Positions 21,817 to 32,532 of a DNA stretch of 36,778 nucleotides are shown one piece after another. Under the pieces are notes generated by a model, which saw only the letters and a list, made by a program, of their open reading frames with translations, was not told the DNA's origin and did no database searches. The DNA is from Oehlia diaphana (Eukaryota > Glomeromycota > Glomeromycetes > Glomerales > Glomeraceae): the NCBI GenBank assembly GCA_003833135.1, contig QZLH01001046.1, forward strand, positions 8,990-45,767, in the 5' to 3' direction. Both the position numbers and the translations under genes were made by a program. Positions within the stretch are counted from its first letter, which is position 1. Each line of letters starts with the position of its first letter.

Positions 21817-23114
21817 TTAATATCCCGTTGTTTTCACATGATTATCGTCGCTCGTGACATAAAGTTGTCCGTCTCCAATCATATCTTCTATAGCAAACCT
21901 ATTTTATATCATTGTCAACCCCTATGAGTTATTAATAATTTATAATGTTAACATTATAAGAAATTGTTTATTCACCTAACGTTCTGATCAGAACCATATT
22001 GGAATGCGAGTTGTTGTGCAATTTCATCGACATTCGCTCCAATTTGAGTATTATTTTGCTTGCTTATGAGATCAAATATATCTTTATGTAATTGTTGATT
22101 ACCATGACCAGAAGAACTTCTTGATTGGTATTCGTACGTGGAGCTGGTTGATGTCTATAAATAAAATAGGTTATAGTAAGGATTTATTATAAAAAAAAAT
22201 ATTATTGGATGATCATAATATTTTTATGTAAATATTTTGTTACCATTTGATTATTCGATTGATTATTCAATACTTTGGTCAAGTACAAATGTGCCCTAAT
22301 AACATCAGCCATATGATAACTTATTTCATTATGATCAACAATAGGGTGTACAACATGTGCTGCAACGTGTTTTTTATTGCTAAACGATCTATAATTTCCA
22401 AAAAATTTGCCATAGGTATTGATACTACAATAAATAAATTCAAATTAGTAAAATTGATATCATCTTTTTTTTTAAAAAAAAAATTATTTTTAATCTTACG
22501 CAATATCAATTTTTTTATTGACATTAGTTTCTTCACTATCATCATGCCATACTTTTACATCGATAAATCCAGTACCATCATCCACCACATAATCAATGCC
22601 TTGATGTCGAGGTGTTTTTTCTTTAACAACTCCGACAATTTTGACCTAATAGCAAAGATTAAATCATTAAATTTTGATCTATCGTAATCACAGTCACTCA
22701 ATACATACAACACGAACTTCAAGCCCATCTATTAAGGTGGAATTATCGTTAACCGGAGTTGCCTCGTGTAATTGTTTGATAGTTACTGGCCTAAGATTAT
22801 TGTTGTTACGACGTTCATTTCCCTAGTTTAGTGCAAACAATAATGTGAAGCGCTATTTTACCAAAGTGGACCTACTTATTTTACATACCTGTGAACCCTT
22901 GGAAAAGCTTGAACCTTCCTCAGATTTTATGAAACCACCGCCACTAGTAACGTTACTATATTCGCCTGCACTGTACGCTCCACCGTAAGACTGTTCGGTT
23001 GAAGAGTACGTAGCATAGTTGTTGCTATATCCTTTAAGCGTGCAGTAACATTTAATGAAAGAAAAACGCGTCAAGAAAAAAAGAACAAAGGGAATGTTTT
23101 CCTGTACCTGACAT
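21817..23114 (-). CDS. RFA2: Replication protein A 32-kDa subunit (RPA2)
   Basis: Exons (minus) 23114-23108, 23031-22889, 22822-22709, 22645-22500, 22424-22244, 22154-21976, 21898-21817; 283 residues. RPA2 is the middle subunit of the nuclear single-strand-DNA-binding trimer used in replication, repair and checkpoint signalling. The N-terminus is the Ser/Gly/Tyr-rich phosphorylation region (SGYSNNYATYSSTEQSYGGA). The OB fold covers about 60-190: RPVTIKQLHEAT, VKIVGVVKEKTP, YVVDDGTGFIDVKVWHDD, YGKFFGNYRSFSNKKHVAAH, ADVIRAHLYLTKV. A winged helix ends the protein (LHKDIFDLISKQ, VDEIAQQLAF, IEDMIGDGQLYVTSDDNHVK). Human is 270 residues and yeast 273. The first coding exon is only 7 nt (ATG TCA G). 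A longer open frame beginning at 23158 includes exon 2 but runs through the intron and is not the start. Confidence 0.95.
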
Positions 23115-24260
23115 TTTTGTAAATAAAACGCGTAACTGCTTTTCTTAAGAGTTGACACTTATGTGAGATTGAATCACTCACGTGAACCACACGACTTCCC
23201 CCAAAAAATACTGGTACGTGACTAATTTGCCGATCAAATCAAAAATTTTTTTTTCAGGAGTCCTTAAAATAGACCGGGGGTTCACTAGGCCGTTTCCAAA
23301 CCAGTGAAATCTAATACATTTTGGGGAATTATTTTGCAAATTAATTTAGTGGGAAATTTAGAGTTACAATCCGCCGAAAGTCGGATAACTGCATCATCCG
23401 GATGTTAGATGATGAAACTAGCAAAAATATTGGGTCAATCGGTGGAGGTGAAAGCGTTTACAAATCAGTTGTCAGGTAAAGGTCCAGACCTTAAAGGTTT
23501 GAACTGACAGTTTGTTGGAAATAAATTGTCGATTTGGATATTTTTGGATAGAAACTTGTTCCACTAAAGAAATTAGCTGCATCGAGCGAAGTGATGTATA
23601 CCTATTAATTAAAATACGCCACAACGGATTGTAGTAATTATTCGTCACATTTTTCTTAGGCTCTATTTTTTTTTATATTTATAAAAAAGATGATTGATTA
23701 TCAGATTCAAAAATATCGTGCTGAATGCAATAAAAAACAAAATAAAATATTATTTTCGGTAAGTTCTTATGCTTATGACTCTTTATAATCTGGAAATATT
23801 GCTCTTAGGTTATATTTTCACTAATTTTCTTGTTCTCTTTTTCTAGGTGCCCAATACTTTAATTTATTATTTTCTCGCATAAATTAATTTTTTTAAAAAA
23901 ATTATTATATAGCGTTGAATGATATTAATTTTTTATCTTGTATTATAAAAAAAAAATTTTTTGTATGTAACATGCACCCAGTATCATTATAAATATAAAA
24001 ATGCTCCCCATACTTAGCGCATAAAATAATTTATTTGTAGTAAGTCTAAATTTTATATTATCACAAGAGTTAAAATATATATTTATTTAACGAATAAGTT
24101 ATAACAACAATAATAAAAATAATGAATTATATAAATTACAAACTAAGAATCTTGCAAAAAATTTTACCTACTCTATACTCAGTGTTTAAATAATTCAAAA
24201 TAAAAAAAAGTGTAAGTAAACAAATATACTCTGTCAGTTACTAAGTAATTTAAAATCCTT
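23115..24260. other. Gene-free region with a GC-richer structured island at about 23255-23650
   Basis: The sequence from about 23255 to 23650 is visibly richer in G+C than its flanks and has no open frame. It contains small inverted repeats: TTCACT(AGG)...(CC)AGTGAA near 23281-23310, CCGCCGAAAGTCGG near 23381, and AAGGTCCAGACCTT near 23479-23492 nested inside TCAGTT ... AACTGA. In such an A+T-rich genome, an island like this can be a structured RNA gene or a decayed transposon. I could not match a known RNA. A CACGTG lies at 23179-23184, 65 bp upstream of the rfa2 ATG. The rest (23650-24260) is A+T filler. Confidence 0.4.
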
Positions 24261-26612
24261 CTAAATAAATAAATTAATAAATAAAATACAAATTAAGTTA
24301 GTTAAATATAAACATAGTATTTTTCTTACGAATATATAAAGCACATATAGTAATATAATACACTTGCCATCTGGAATTTCTAATTCATCTTGTTCCTCAG
24401 AATTAAAATTTTTATCATCATAGATTTCATCCTCGTCTGTAAATTAAAATAATTATATTATGATAATAAATTAATAGAATCAATTATCATTATCTATACA
24501 TACCATCAATGTTGACATTCTTTATTTGTTGTTGTTCCACTATTTCTTTTACATAATTAATTTGGTTATCTATAAATAATATAAAATATGTTATATTTCA
24601 AGGCATAAAATTATAATCAAAATAGAATGATTTATTTACCTTCATTTGAATTTATTTGTAATTCATTAAATGATTTAGATAATTCTTCATTATAATCTAA
24701 ATTATTCAAAGACACATTAATAATTATAATAAATTATCACAACTAAAAATACTAAATGGTTATAAGTTCATAAAAAAAAATAAAAGTTAATTAATAATTA
24801 ATTACCTTTTAAAATACTACTTGCTTTGGATGTGCTACCATAATTCTGATTACTTGAATTATTAAAATCATTAACTAAAAACAAAAAGATTAATAAATAT
24901 ATTATTTATTAATTATTGCTTTTACAAATACACACTATTATCAGGTATATTAAAGTGGTCATATGAGTTAATACTACGAAATGCTATTAAAAATAATAAA
25001 ATCATTAAAAGTTATACAGTAAATATTATCAAATGATCAATTTATATTTAAACAAACGTTATAATAATTTTACCTTTTTGCTCTTCTATTATTATTTAAA
25101 TTAAAAATCAATATCAATATATTATTAAAGAAAAACTATTAATTGTCAAATTAATATAATAAATATTAAAATTTTACCTTCCGTTGCATTTCTTGGTTCA
25201 GGTAAATTTTTAAATTGATAAATTTTACTTGTAAATAATTTGCTACTTTTATAATTTGTTATTGATTCATTTATTTTATCTAAGTTATTTGTCTCTTGTT
25301 GAAGTATTTCATTTGATATATTTTGATAAGATTGCAGAATACTAAACATTTCATTTTCAAGTGTATGAATATCAGGTCTTTTTGATGGATCGGCATCCCA
25401 ACATTGTTTCATTAAATTTTCGTATTTTAAAGGAGTTCCTGCTATTACTTTTGGTCTCATTCCATTAATTATTTTCAATGCAAGACTATAATCATTTATT
25501 TTCGTAATCACTAAAAGGTGGTTGTCCAGATGAAATTTCCCACATTAACATTCCAATACTATAAATATCAGATTCCACTGTAGTTTTCTTTCCAGAAATA
25601 ACTTCTGGTGCTATGTAAGGAAGATTACCATATATACTTTCTGTTGATTTATCTGCAAGTCCACAAAATCCAAGATCACTAATGAACCAATGTTGATTTA
25701 GTTCCGAATACAATACATTTCCAGAATGTAAATCTCTATGAATTGCATTTTCATTATGAATAACAAATAAGCAATTTTTATTTTTTCTTTCCATGTAAGT
25801 TGGTTTTGAGTTCGTTGTAATTATTTTCTTAAATCTATATCCATAATATTCATTACAAGCATATAATTTCCATTTGACGGATTTTGTGTTAAACCATAAC
25901 ATGGAATGATTTGTGGCCATTTATTACTTATTTTTAAATGTGATTCAGCCTATACAAAAAAATCTATTATTTACTAGAACTTGAAAGTAATAACCAAATA
26001 ACATTAATTACTACAAACCTCTTCAAACCATCTTCGATTAGCATTCTCAACATTTTCTAATCCTTTAAGTACTACTTTTTGTCATCCAAATCTTATTAAT
26101 TTTTGATCTTTAGAATCCCATTCTTCATAATTTCCATAAATCCAATCTGCTGTATAAATTTCAGAAAATCCACCTTTTGTTAAATATTCAATATTTTGAA
26201 AATTATTATACGGGATCCATTCAATTATTTTATCTGGCCTGAGTATTTTAATTTGATGATAATTCTGTATTAAACTATCAATATCATTATTTCCAGATGT
26301 CCAATTTGAAAAGTTTGCTTTTAAATAATTTTGTACACAATATTCACAATATAATGTAGCTAAACATTCTTGGTTACAATCTTCACAAGTTCTTCTTGTT
26401 CCTGAATTATACTTAATTTTATTCTTATCATATATCTTACATATTTCTCTTATTGCAAAAATTTTTTCGTCATTTGTAAGAGATTTATCAGCAAGTATAG
26501 TTTGTTTTTGAAATACATATTGTTTATGTACATTATCATAAATGTTAAAATCTATTGATAAATTTGCTCTATCAATTGCAGCAGTAACTATTTCTTCTCG
26601 AATATCAGACAT
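24261..26612 (-). pseudogene. Decayed protein kinase of the expanded Glomeromycotina TKL-like family
   Basis: Start ATG at 26612-26610. The N-terminus has a cysteine cluster (CEDCNQECLATLYCEYC). Kinase motifs follow in order: KGGFSEIYTADW (glycine loop), QKVVLKGLE (ATP lysine), AIHRDLHSGNVLYS (catalytic loop), ISDLGFCG (DFG equivalent), LPYIAPEV, and SDIYSIGMLMWEISSGQPPF. Damage: TGA at 26084-26082 where the family has Gly, TAA at 25823-25821 after DIDLRK, a frame loss near 25765-25776 before the catalytic loop, and a one-base gain near 25496-25505. A C-terminal tail of small exons is still recognisable with splice sites (for example QNYGSTSKASSILK, LSKSFNELQINSNE, INYVKEIVEQQQ), to a TAG at 24263-24261. 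The family, expanded in Rhizophagus, is recalled, not searched. Short parts could still be transcribed. Confidence 0.8.
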
Positions 26613-28220
26613 AATGTAATTTTCTTATAAAATATTAAAATTGCGAAAATTGCGAAAGAAAAAAAAAATTTTTTTGTAATAAAAAACCTAGGAGCGGAGT
26701 TTTTTGTCCGTTTCATGTATTACCAAATGTTTGTATGACTATCATGTGACTAAAAGTAACCCAAATGAACAAAAGAATTTAGTTATTATCTGCTTTTCGG
26801 TTAAATAATTTAACGTTAATCATAATTTTTCTATTTATGGTCTAAATTTAATAATAAATTTTAACGTTAAAATTTTTTTAAATATGAATTTTTAATTACA
26901 AGATTTAATTTTCTAATTCTAAATTTTTTTAGGTAGGACAAAAAATTTAATTTCTTATAAAATTAGATCACGTGATATATTATGATCGACAACTAGTCAC
27001 TTCCGACAGAAAGGAATTCTTTTCATAAAAATTTATCATTGTCTATATAATTCGTTGAATAAAATTTTTTTTTTTTTTAGAGATAAGTCATAACAATTAA
27101 AATAAAAAGAAACACGCTATAGCCGAGTTTTTTAAACAAAGTCACTGATAGAGGTCGACTACTGGAGGCGTTCTTAAAAAACAAGAACTTATAAATTACA
27201 CACAAATGAACAAAATCTTGTGCTTCTTTGAGGGAAAGTTTCTTGCAAATATGTGATTAATATATCTAGCTTGCTTAACACTGACCAATTGTAGTCCAAG
27301 TAGTTCTTCTTTTCTGCTGTTGGCATACAGCTAAAGAACTCTTTCAACTGTGTTCATCACGTGATAACGTCTTTTTTGGTTAAAGTTATTTAGTAACATA
27401 GCATTAAGATAGAACGTAACATTAATCAGGACAAATATATTCTCTGAGCGTTAAAATGGATATCATTATCAGTTATATATAATTAAATAAGTGCAAAATT
27501 ATCATGTATAAATATACAAAATAATAAATAAAATTGTTCATAATTTAACAAAAATATTAAATTATCAATACATCTAATCTTTGACAAAGGTTCAATACTT
27601 TAATAATAATAAAATTATAAATTTACGTCAAGAACATGAGATTACAAACTTATTTCAAGCTTACATTATGATTATTTGGTCAATTATCAATTTGTTTAAA
27701 TTCATCATAAGTGTAATTATGTGTGATGAATTGATACAGAAAGTTTGTATTAAAAAGTGAATATTTTTTCACTTACCAACTTTATATCCAAGGAGTTAAT
27801 CTTTATTACATCCTTTTTGATTGGGGTCCTTTATAGATGTACAAAATTCAACGACCAATCAGTACATTAAAAACAACCCATGTGACTTCATTACATAAAT
27901 TCACATGATTTCACACAACTATCTCTAAATTAATTTCAAATTGACTAATTTATTATTGGTTAAATTTAAAATTTTTTTCGTAAGGAATATTTTATTCTAC
28001 TGTACAGTACATACTGTACATAATAAAAATAATTTGTACATTAAATTTTTGTTTTGTTAAATACAATGTTAAAACTATTAAATTTATACACTTAGTGATT
28101 TTAAAAAAAATATTTTTTTTTTATTCTTTATAAATTATTTTTTACTGAATATATTTTATTTGACGAATTTATTCTTATAAAATTTGAAATCAAATTATTT
28201 ACAATTATTTATTTTTAACA
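26613..28220. other. Gene-free A+T-rich region with two CACGTG boxes
   Basis: No coding sequence was seen on either strand. ATCACGTGATA occurs at 26967-26977 and again at 27356-27366 as separate copies of the same 11-mer. A perfect small hairpin, TGTACAGTA(CA)TACTGTACA, occupies 28001-28020. Otherwise A+T filler. Confidence 0.45.
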
Positions 28221-28239
28221 GGACTAGTTATAATGATAT

Positions 28240-28680
28240 AAAAAGGGAAAATATCAATAACATTAAAAAGAAAATAGTGATAAAAAAAAGGAAATTACAA
28301 TGATAAAAAAGGAGAAAATGTGCCAATAAAAAAAGAAATGTAATAACAAAGGAGAAAATATGACAATAATAATAGTAGAAAGGAAAAAGAATGATGTGGG
28401 ATAAAAAGAAAGGAAATGAAAGGAAGTGAAAAATGAAAAGGACAAAAAATAAGTAAAAAGGAAGTGAAAAAGTGATTAGACGAAAAGAAGTAAAAAATAA
28501 TGATAGAAAATGAAAAGGAAGTGAAATGGATGATGGAGAACAAAAAAAAAGTAAAAGAAAGCGAAAAGAACAAGAAGGGGTACGAAAAAGAGTGAAAAAA
28601 AAGTAATCAGGACCGAAAATAATGGAACACGCCATCAATAAAAAAAGAAAAGAAAAAAAAAATTGTTAGTGTCATTTCAA
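28240..28680 (+). repeat. Polypurine tract, about 440 bp
   Basis: The plus strand is almost entirely A and G with few C or T, built of loose units such as AAAGGAAGTGAAA and GGAGAAAAT. It is simple-sequence DNA. The open frames it creates on the minus strand (rich in Phe, Ser, Leu) are artefacts of a pyrimidine-rich strand. Confidence 0.75.
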
Positions 28681-29586
28681 ATAAATCGAAAAGCAAGAAA
28701 GAATAGACTTATTTCAAATAAAAGCAGTAGACTTATTATCTAAAAAGAAAAATAAAGTTAGCAAAAAAGCACAAAATTATTATAAACAGCAAAATAACGA
28801 AAAATAACAAAAAACAACTTTGAACAAATCGAAATGGCACTATGAAAAACAAAAGAAAACACGTTATTTAATAAACTAACAAACATTTATCAGTAATTGT
28901 GTAGCCAATCAAAAATTATCAAATCTTCATAGAAAGGACAAAACATTTTTTATAAAAAAGTTTCTTGAATGGTCGCGTGCAATTTTGTTTGATTCTATGT
29001 AATTATAATATTATATGTATAAAATAATAAAATAAATTATTTAAACTACAAACTAAGAAAGCTGAATCAAAATCTAAATATTTTACATTCCGGAAATAAA
29101 ATTTTTATAATTAAAAATAAACAACGATAATAGCGAGATAGAGTTTGTAATTTAGCGACAAGTTCTGTAAAAGCAATTATATAGGTAAATGACCCTCTTT
29201 TATTACGAATAAAGAATATAAATATACACTATACTGTATGTTAGTGTACTTATTCAGATTTGTACATTTTAGAGTAGAATTAAATTATTTTTTTTTTTTT
29301 TTTACATTATAAGTTATTTTTCATGTAAAAGATATAAGAAATTTCACTACTATAATGAATAAATCAATTATATAGGCTATTATTATGCCTTTTTTACTTT
29401 ATTAACGTTAAATATTTCTATAATATAAGGAAATAAAATTGTTAAGTTTGCACCACTATTCTTCTCGTTTTATTATATTAGAAATAAAAGAAATAAAAAC
29501 AAAAAGAAAAAGAAAATTCACATTATAAAATTAATTAATTATCTATACTTTTGTACATATACATACAGTATATATGAACTATATTT
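28681..29586. other. A+T-rich spacer downstream of the secreted protein gene
   Basis: About 900 bp without coding sequence. It contains A-rich sequence continuing from the polypurine tract and a T run near 29288-29304. It must include the 3' end of the minus-strand gene that stops at 29587. Confidence 0.45.
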
Positions 29587-30546
29587 TTATGCAAAATCTT
29601 GAGGCATATTTGATGTTGCACTGCTACCGTCATTATTATGTTCTGAGTCCTCGTCTGGGTCCATTGGCAAAACGTTACCAGAGTCATCATTTGAAGCCGA
29701 ATTTGAATCTTTTTTATCTGAATCATCTGGATCATCCGGATCTGGTTCGTTAGCAGTTTCAGCTGGATCATCTGGATCTGGTTCGTTAGGTGTGACAATT
29801 TTAGCTGGATCATCTGGATCTGGTTCGTTAGGTGTGACGGTTTTAGCTGGATCATCTGGATCTGGTTCGTTAGGTGTGGCGGTTTTATCAGGATCATCTG
29901 GATCTGGTTCGTTAGTTGTAGCAGTTTTAGTTGAATAATCTGAATATGGCTCGTAAAGTGTGTCTGGATCATCTGGATCTGGTTCGTTAGGTGTGACAGT
30001 TTTAGCTGGATCATCTGGATCTGGTTCGTTAGGTGTGGCGGTTTTATCAGGATCATCTGGATCCGGCTCGTTAGGTGTAACAGTTTTAGCTGGTTCGTAA
30101 GGTGTAGCATCAGTAGTAGTTGTTCCAGATGAATCTTGAGCTTGAAGTAAACCATTAATTTCATTATTTTTTGGAGGTTTTTCACAAAGTTCTGATGGTT
30201 GGCCTACTTCTGGGGTGTTTCGTTCTAATTGACGATATGATATTGCAATTTGAATAAGTTGTTTCTCTTTTTCTCCTCCTAAAGCATGACCAAGGTCAAT
30301 TATTTCATCTGCTTTATCTTGTTGATCACAAGCTGATGCATCAGCAAAAAGTGCTTCTATTGCACTAACGGATAATTCAGCACCCTCTGCTTCTTTTTCA
30401 GTACCTTGAGTTAAATATTTTATATCTTGAAAAACATTAACAGCTTGTGGGGAACTTTCATTTCCAAAACGTCTTTTGCTTATAGGAGCCCCATGAGAAA
30501 TAATAGCAAATGACAAAAAAACTGAGAGAACTGATGATAGCCTCAT
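29587..30546 (-). CDS. Secreted protein with acidic NEPDPDDP tandem repeats
   Basis: A single exon of 319 residues. A signal peptide is clear: MRLSSVLSVFLSFAIISHGA, with cleavage likely after A20. It is followed by KRR at 24-26, a Kex2-type dibasic site, so a mature protein may begin at F27. Residues ~35-115 form a small domain (AIEALFADASACDQQDKADE, IAISYRQLERNTPEV) that recalls secreted fungal proteins, with C73 and C121 as possible disulphide partners. Residues ~147-265 hold eight NEPDPDDP cores in 13-14-residue units (TVTPNEPDPDDPAK), with two diverged units (ATPYEPAK, LYEPYSDYS). The tail is Ser/Asp-rich. There is no GPI signal or membrane helix. It could be a wall-associated or apoplastic protein, or an effector-like candidate, by inference only. 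A TATA-like TTTATATA lies on the minus strand near 30691-30699. Confidence 0.85.
   Translation of the reverse strand: MRLSSVLSVFLSFAIISHGAPISKRRFGNESSPQAVNVFQDIKYLTQGTEKEAEGAELSVSAIEALFADASACDQQDKADEIIDLGHALGGEKEKQLIQIAISYRQLERNTPEVGQPSELCEKPPKNNEINGLLQAQDSSGTTTTDATPYEPAKTVTPNEPDPDDPDKTATPNEPDPDDPAKTVTPNEPDPDDPDTLYEPYSDYSTKTATTNEPDPDDPDKTATPNEPDPDDPAKTVTPNEPDPDDPAKIVTPNEPDPDDPAETANEPDPDDPDDSDKKDSNSASNDDSGNVLPMDPDEDSEHNNDGSSATSNMPQDFA
29741..30095 (-). repeat. Tandem repeat of about 39 bp encoding NEPDPDDP units
   Basis: Eight near-identical copies plus diverged ones lie inside the secreted protein gene. The unit length is a multiple of three, so copy-number change preserves the frame. It also keeps a second frame open through the array (LTNQIQMIQLKLSH...), which is a by-product and not a gene. 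Confidence 0.85.
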
Positions 30547-32532
30547 TGGTAGTTTGTCAATAAAGAATGTTTAAAACTATATTTAATGTTTATGATGGGA
30601 GATTTTAAGTAGGGAAAAAAAAAAAAAGAAAAATTTAGAGAGGGGGAAAAAAAGAGAAACTTAAGAGAGAATTTAGAGCACCAGCTCTATTGTATATAAA
30701 TTTTTTTTTTTTTTTTTTGGATGAAACGGTATGAAGGATGAGTGAGTGAATGATAAAATTTTGAGATTATTTATATCTTTTGAAAGAGCGATTTACAAAA
30801 ATTATCATTATTTCCATCTTTAATGTTGAGATTAAGTTAGGATATTTTACAAGTATAATTTTTATTGTCAATCATTATATATCATCATCCAATAATAATG
30901 GGAGATTAAATTTAGGTAACCTTGAAAGAGCAATTTAAAAATAAATTTGATCGACGATAAATTGATTTTCGAGTTTTAACACATAATAATAAACTTTTTT
31001 AAATTTTCATACTATATTTCATTTTTCGGAATTGTAAATCTATAACCTTTATTAATATCATTCTCAATAACTTAATTTATATATTAAAAGAATTTTCGTT
31101 TTATAAATTAAAAATAATAAAAAAAAAAGAAAAATTGATCTTCAAAACTATTAATATGATCGTCATGCATTTTGTGTTACAATATGTTTGTAAACCCTTT
31201 TAAATTGATTTGAATAATAATTACCGTTTAATAATTAATTTCGGTTATTATGAAAAAAAATTATTTTCCATATTTAAAAGATTTTCGGTGACTATCCATA
31301 ATTAACTATATCCACATTTCGGATTTTCGGTAAATTACCCATAATTAAAAAAATAAAGAGAGCAAATCCCGGTATCAATCTATAATATACATATAATCAT
31401 ATGATACGACAAATGTGTAATATACTGTATATTCATACGAGTAATAATTTTCCTTCAAAAAATTATTAGTATATAATACTGTATATAAATTATTATATGT
31501 CCTATAATTAATAATTCGACCAATTTTCTGCAAATAGTAATATTAAACCTCATACACTTATAATTGTTATAAACATATCCATTACATGGAAACTTCTACT
31601 AAAAAAAGGTTTTTCATCCGAGTGGGGAAGATAATTAATTTTAAATTCGATGATTAAATGATCAAAAAGATAACTTAAAAAGAAGGTTGGATCAAAATTG
31701 TCTAAATACAGTAACGTTATAGCGAAAATAAAAAATTAACTAAATAATTGTGTAACATTATAACGTTAATCAAATATAATAAATTAAATGAACTGATTTA
31801 TAACCGGGAACCGTGAACGAGTTTTAGAAACCTTTTTTTTTTTCGTATGTACTTCGTTTATATTTAATATTATAAAAATAAATTTAGGTTACAATAAAAT
31901 TCTTTTTTCATTAAGAATTTAATGGACATCGTTTTATTATAATGAATATATAATTATTTTTTTTTTGTTTTTTCAAATGTATCTCGTCATTATCAAAAAA
32001 TTAAATTAAGGTTATATAATATAAAAAATATGATTTATTAAAAATTTAGAGTAGCATAGTTATAATAAGAATTTTTTTTGTCAATTTTGATAATTTAAGA
32101 TTAAATAAACAAATAAAATAAATAAAATGAACAAAATAAAATTTTTTTATTCTCCGTAATTAGAATGATAAAAAAAAAAAAAGTTCTTTTTTTTATAATT
32201 AATAATTTTACCATATATGAATAGTATAATAAAGTTCTTAATTATGCTTAAAAAAAATCGACTTGTTATGTCCACTTATAGGTAATTGATTAGACACCGA
32301 TCCTGTTATGAATTTTCCACGAAGTTATAAATGTCAGATATTCGTGATAAACCGATACTAAGACACGTTAAAAAAATCGGGATATTAAATGAGTTGGGTC
32401 GTTTTACGAACTAACGTATAAATGTTAATATTTACCATTATTCTTTGTGCCTGAATGATAATCCCTCCCTCGCAAATGGATGTGTACTTAAAACGAAAAC
32501 AAAACGAAAAAATTCTTATAGAATATTGCTAA
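30547..32532. other. A+T-rich upstream region of the secreted protein gene
   Basis: No coding sequence was seen. Close to the gene there are purine runs (30610-30670, so pyrimidine-rich on the sense strand), a long T run (about 30701-30718), and the TATA-like box. Further out, two direct copies of a TTTTCGGT...CCATAATTAA motif occur near 31276 and 31321. The rest is low-complexity A/T. Confidence 0.4.

Noticed and set aside
22247..22687. 146-codon plus-strand frame opposite rfa2
   Set aside because: Antisense shadow of rfa2 exons and introns.
22853..23158. 101-codon minus frame starting MSTLKKSSYAFYLQ
   Set aside because: It reads through the first rfa2 intron; the true start is the ATG at 23114 with a 7-nt first exon.
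28228..28638. Three overlapping minus-strand frames rich in Phe, Ser and Leu
   Set aside because: They are the complement of a polypurine tract and have no coding character.
29535..30185. 216-codon frame overlapping the secreted protein
   Set aside because: It is kept open only because the ~39-bp repeat unit is a multiple of three. It has no signal peptide or independent support.
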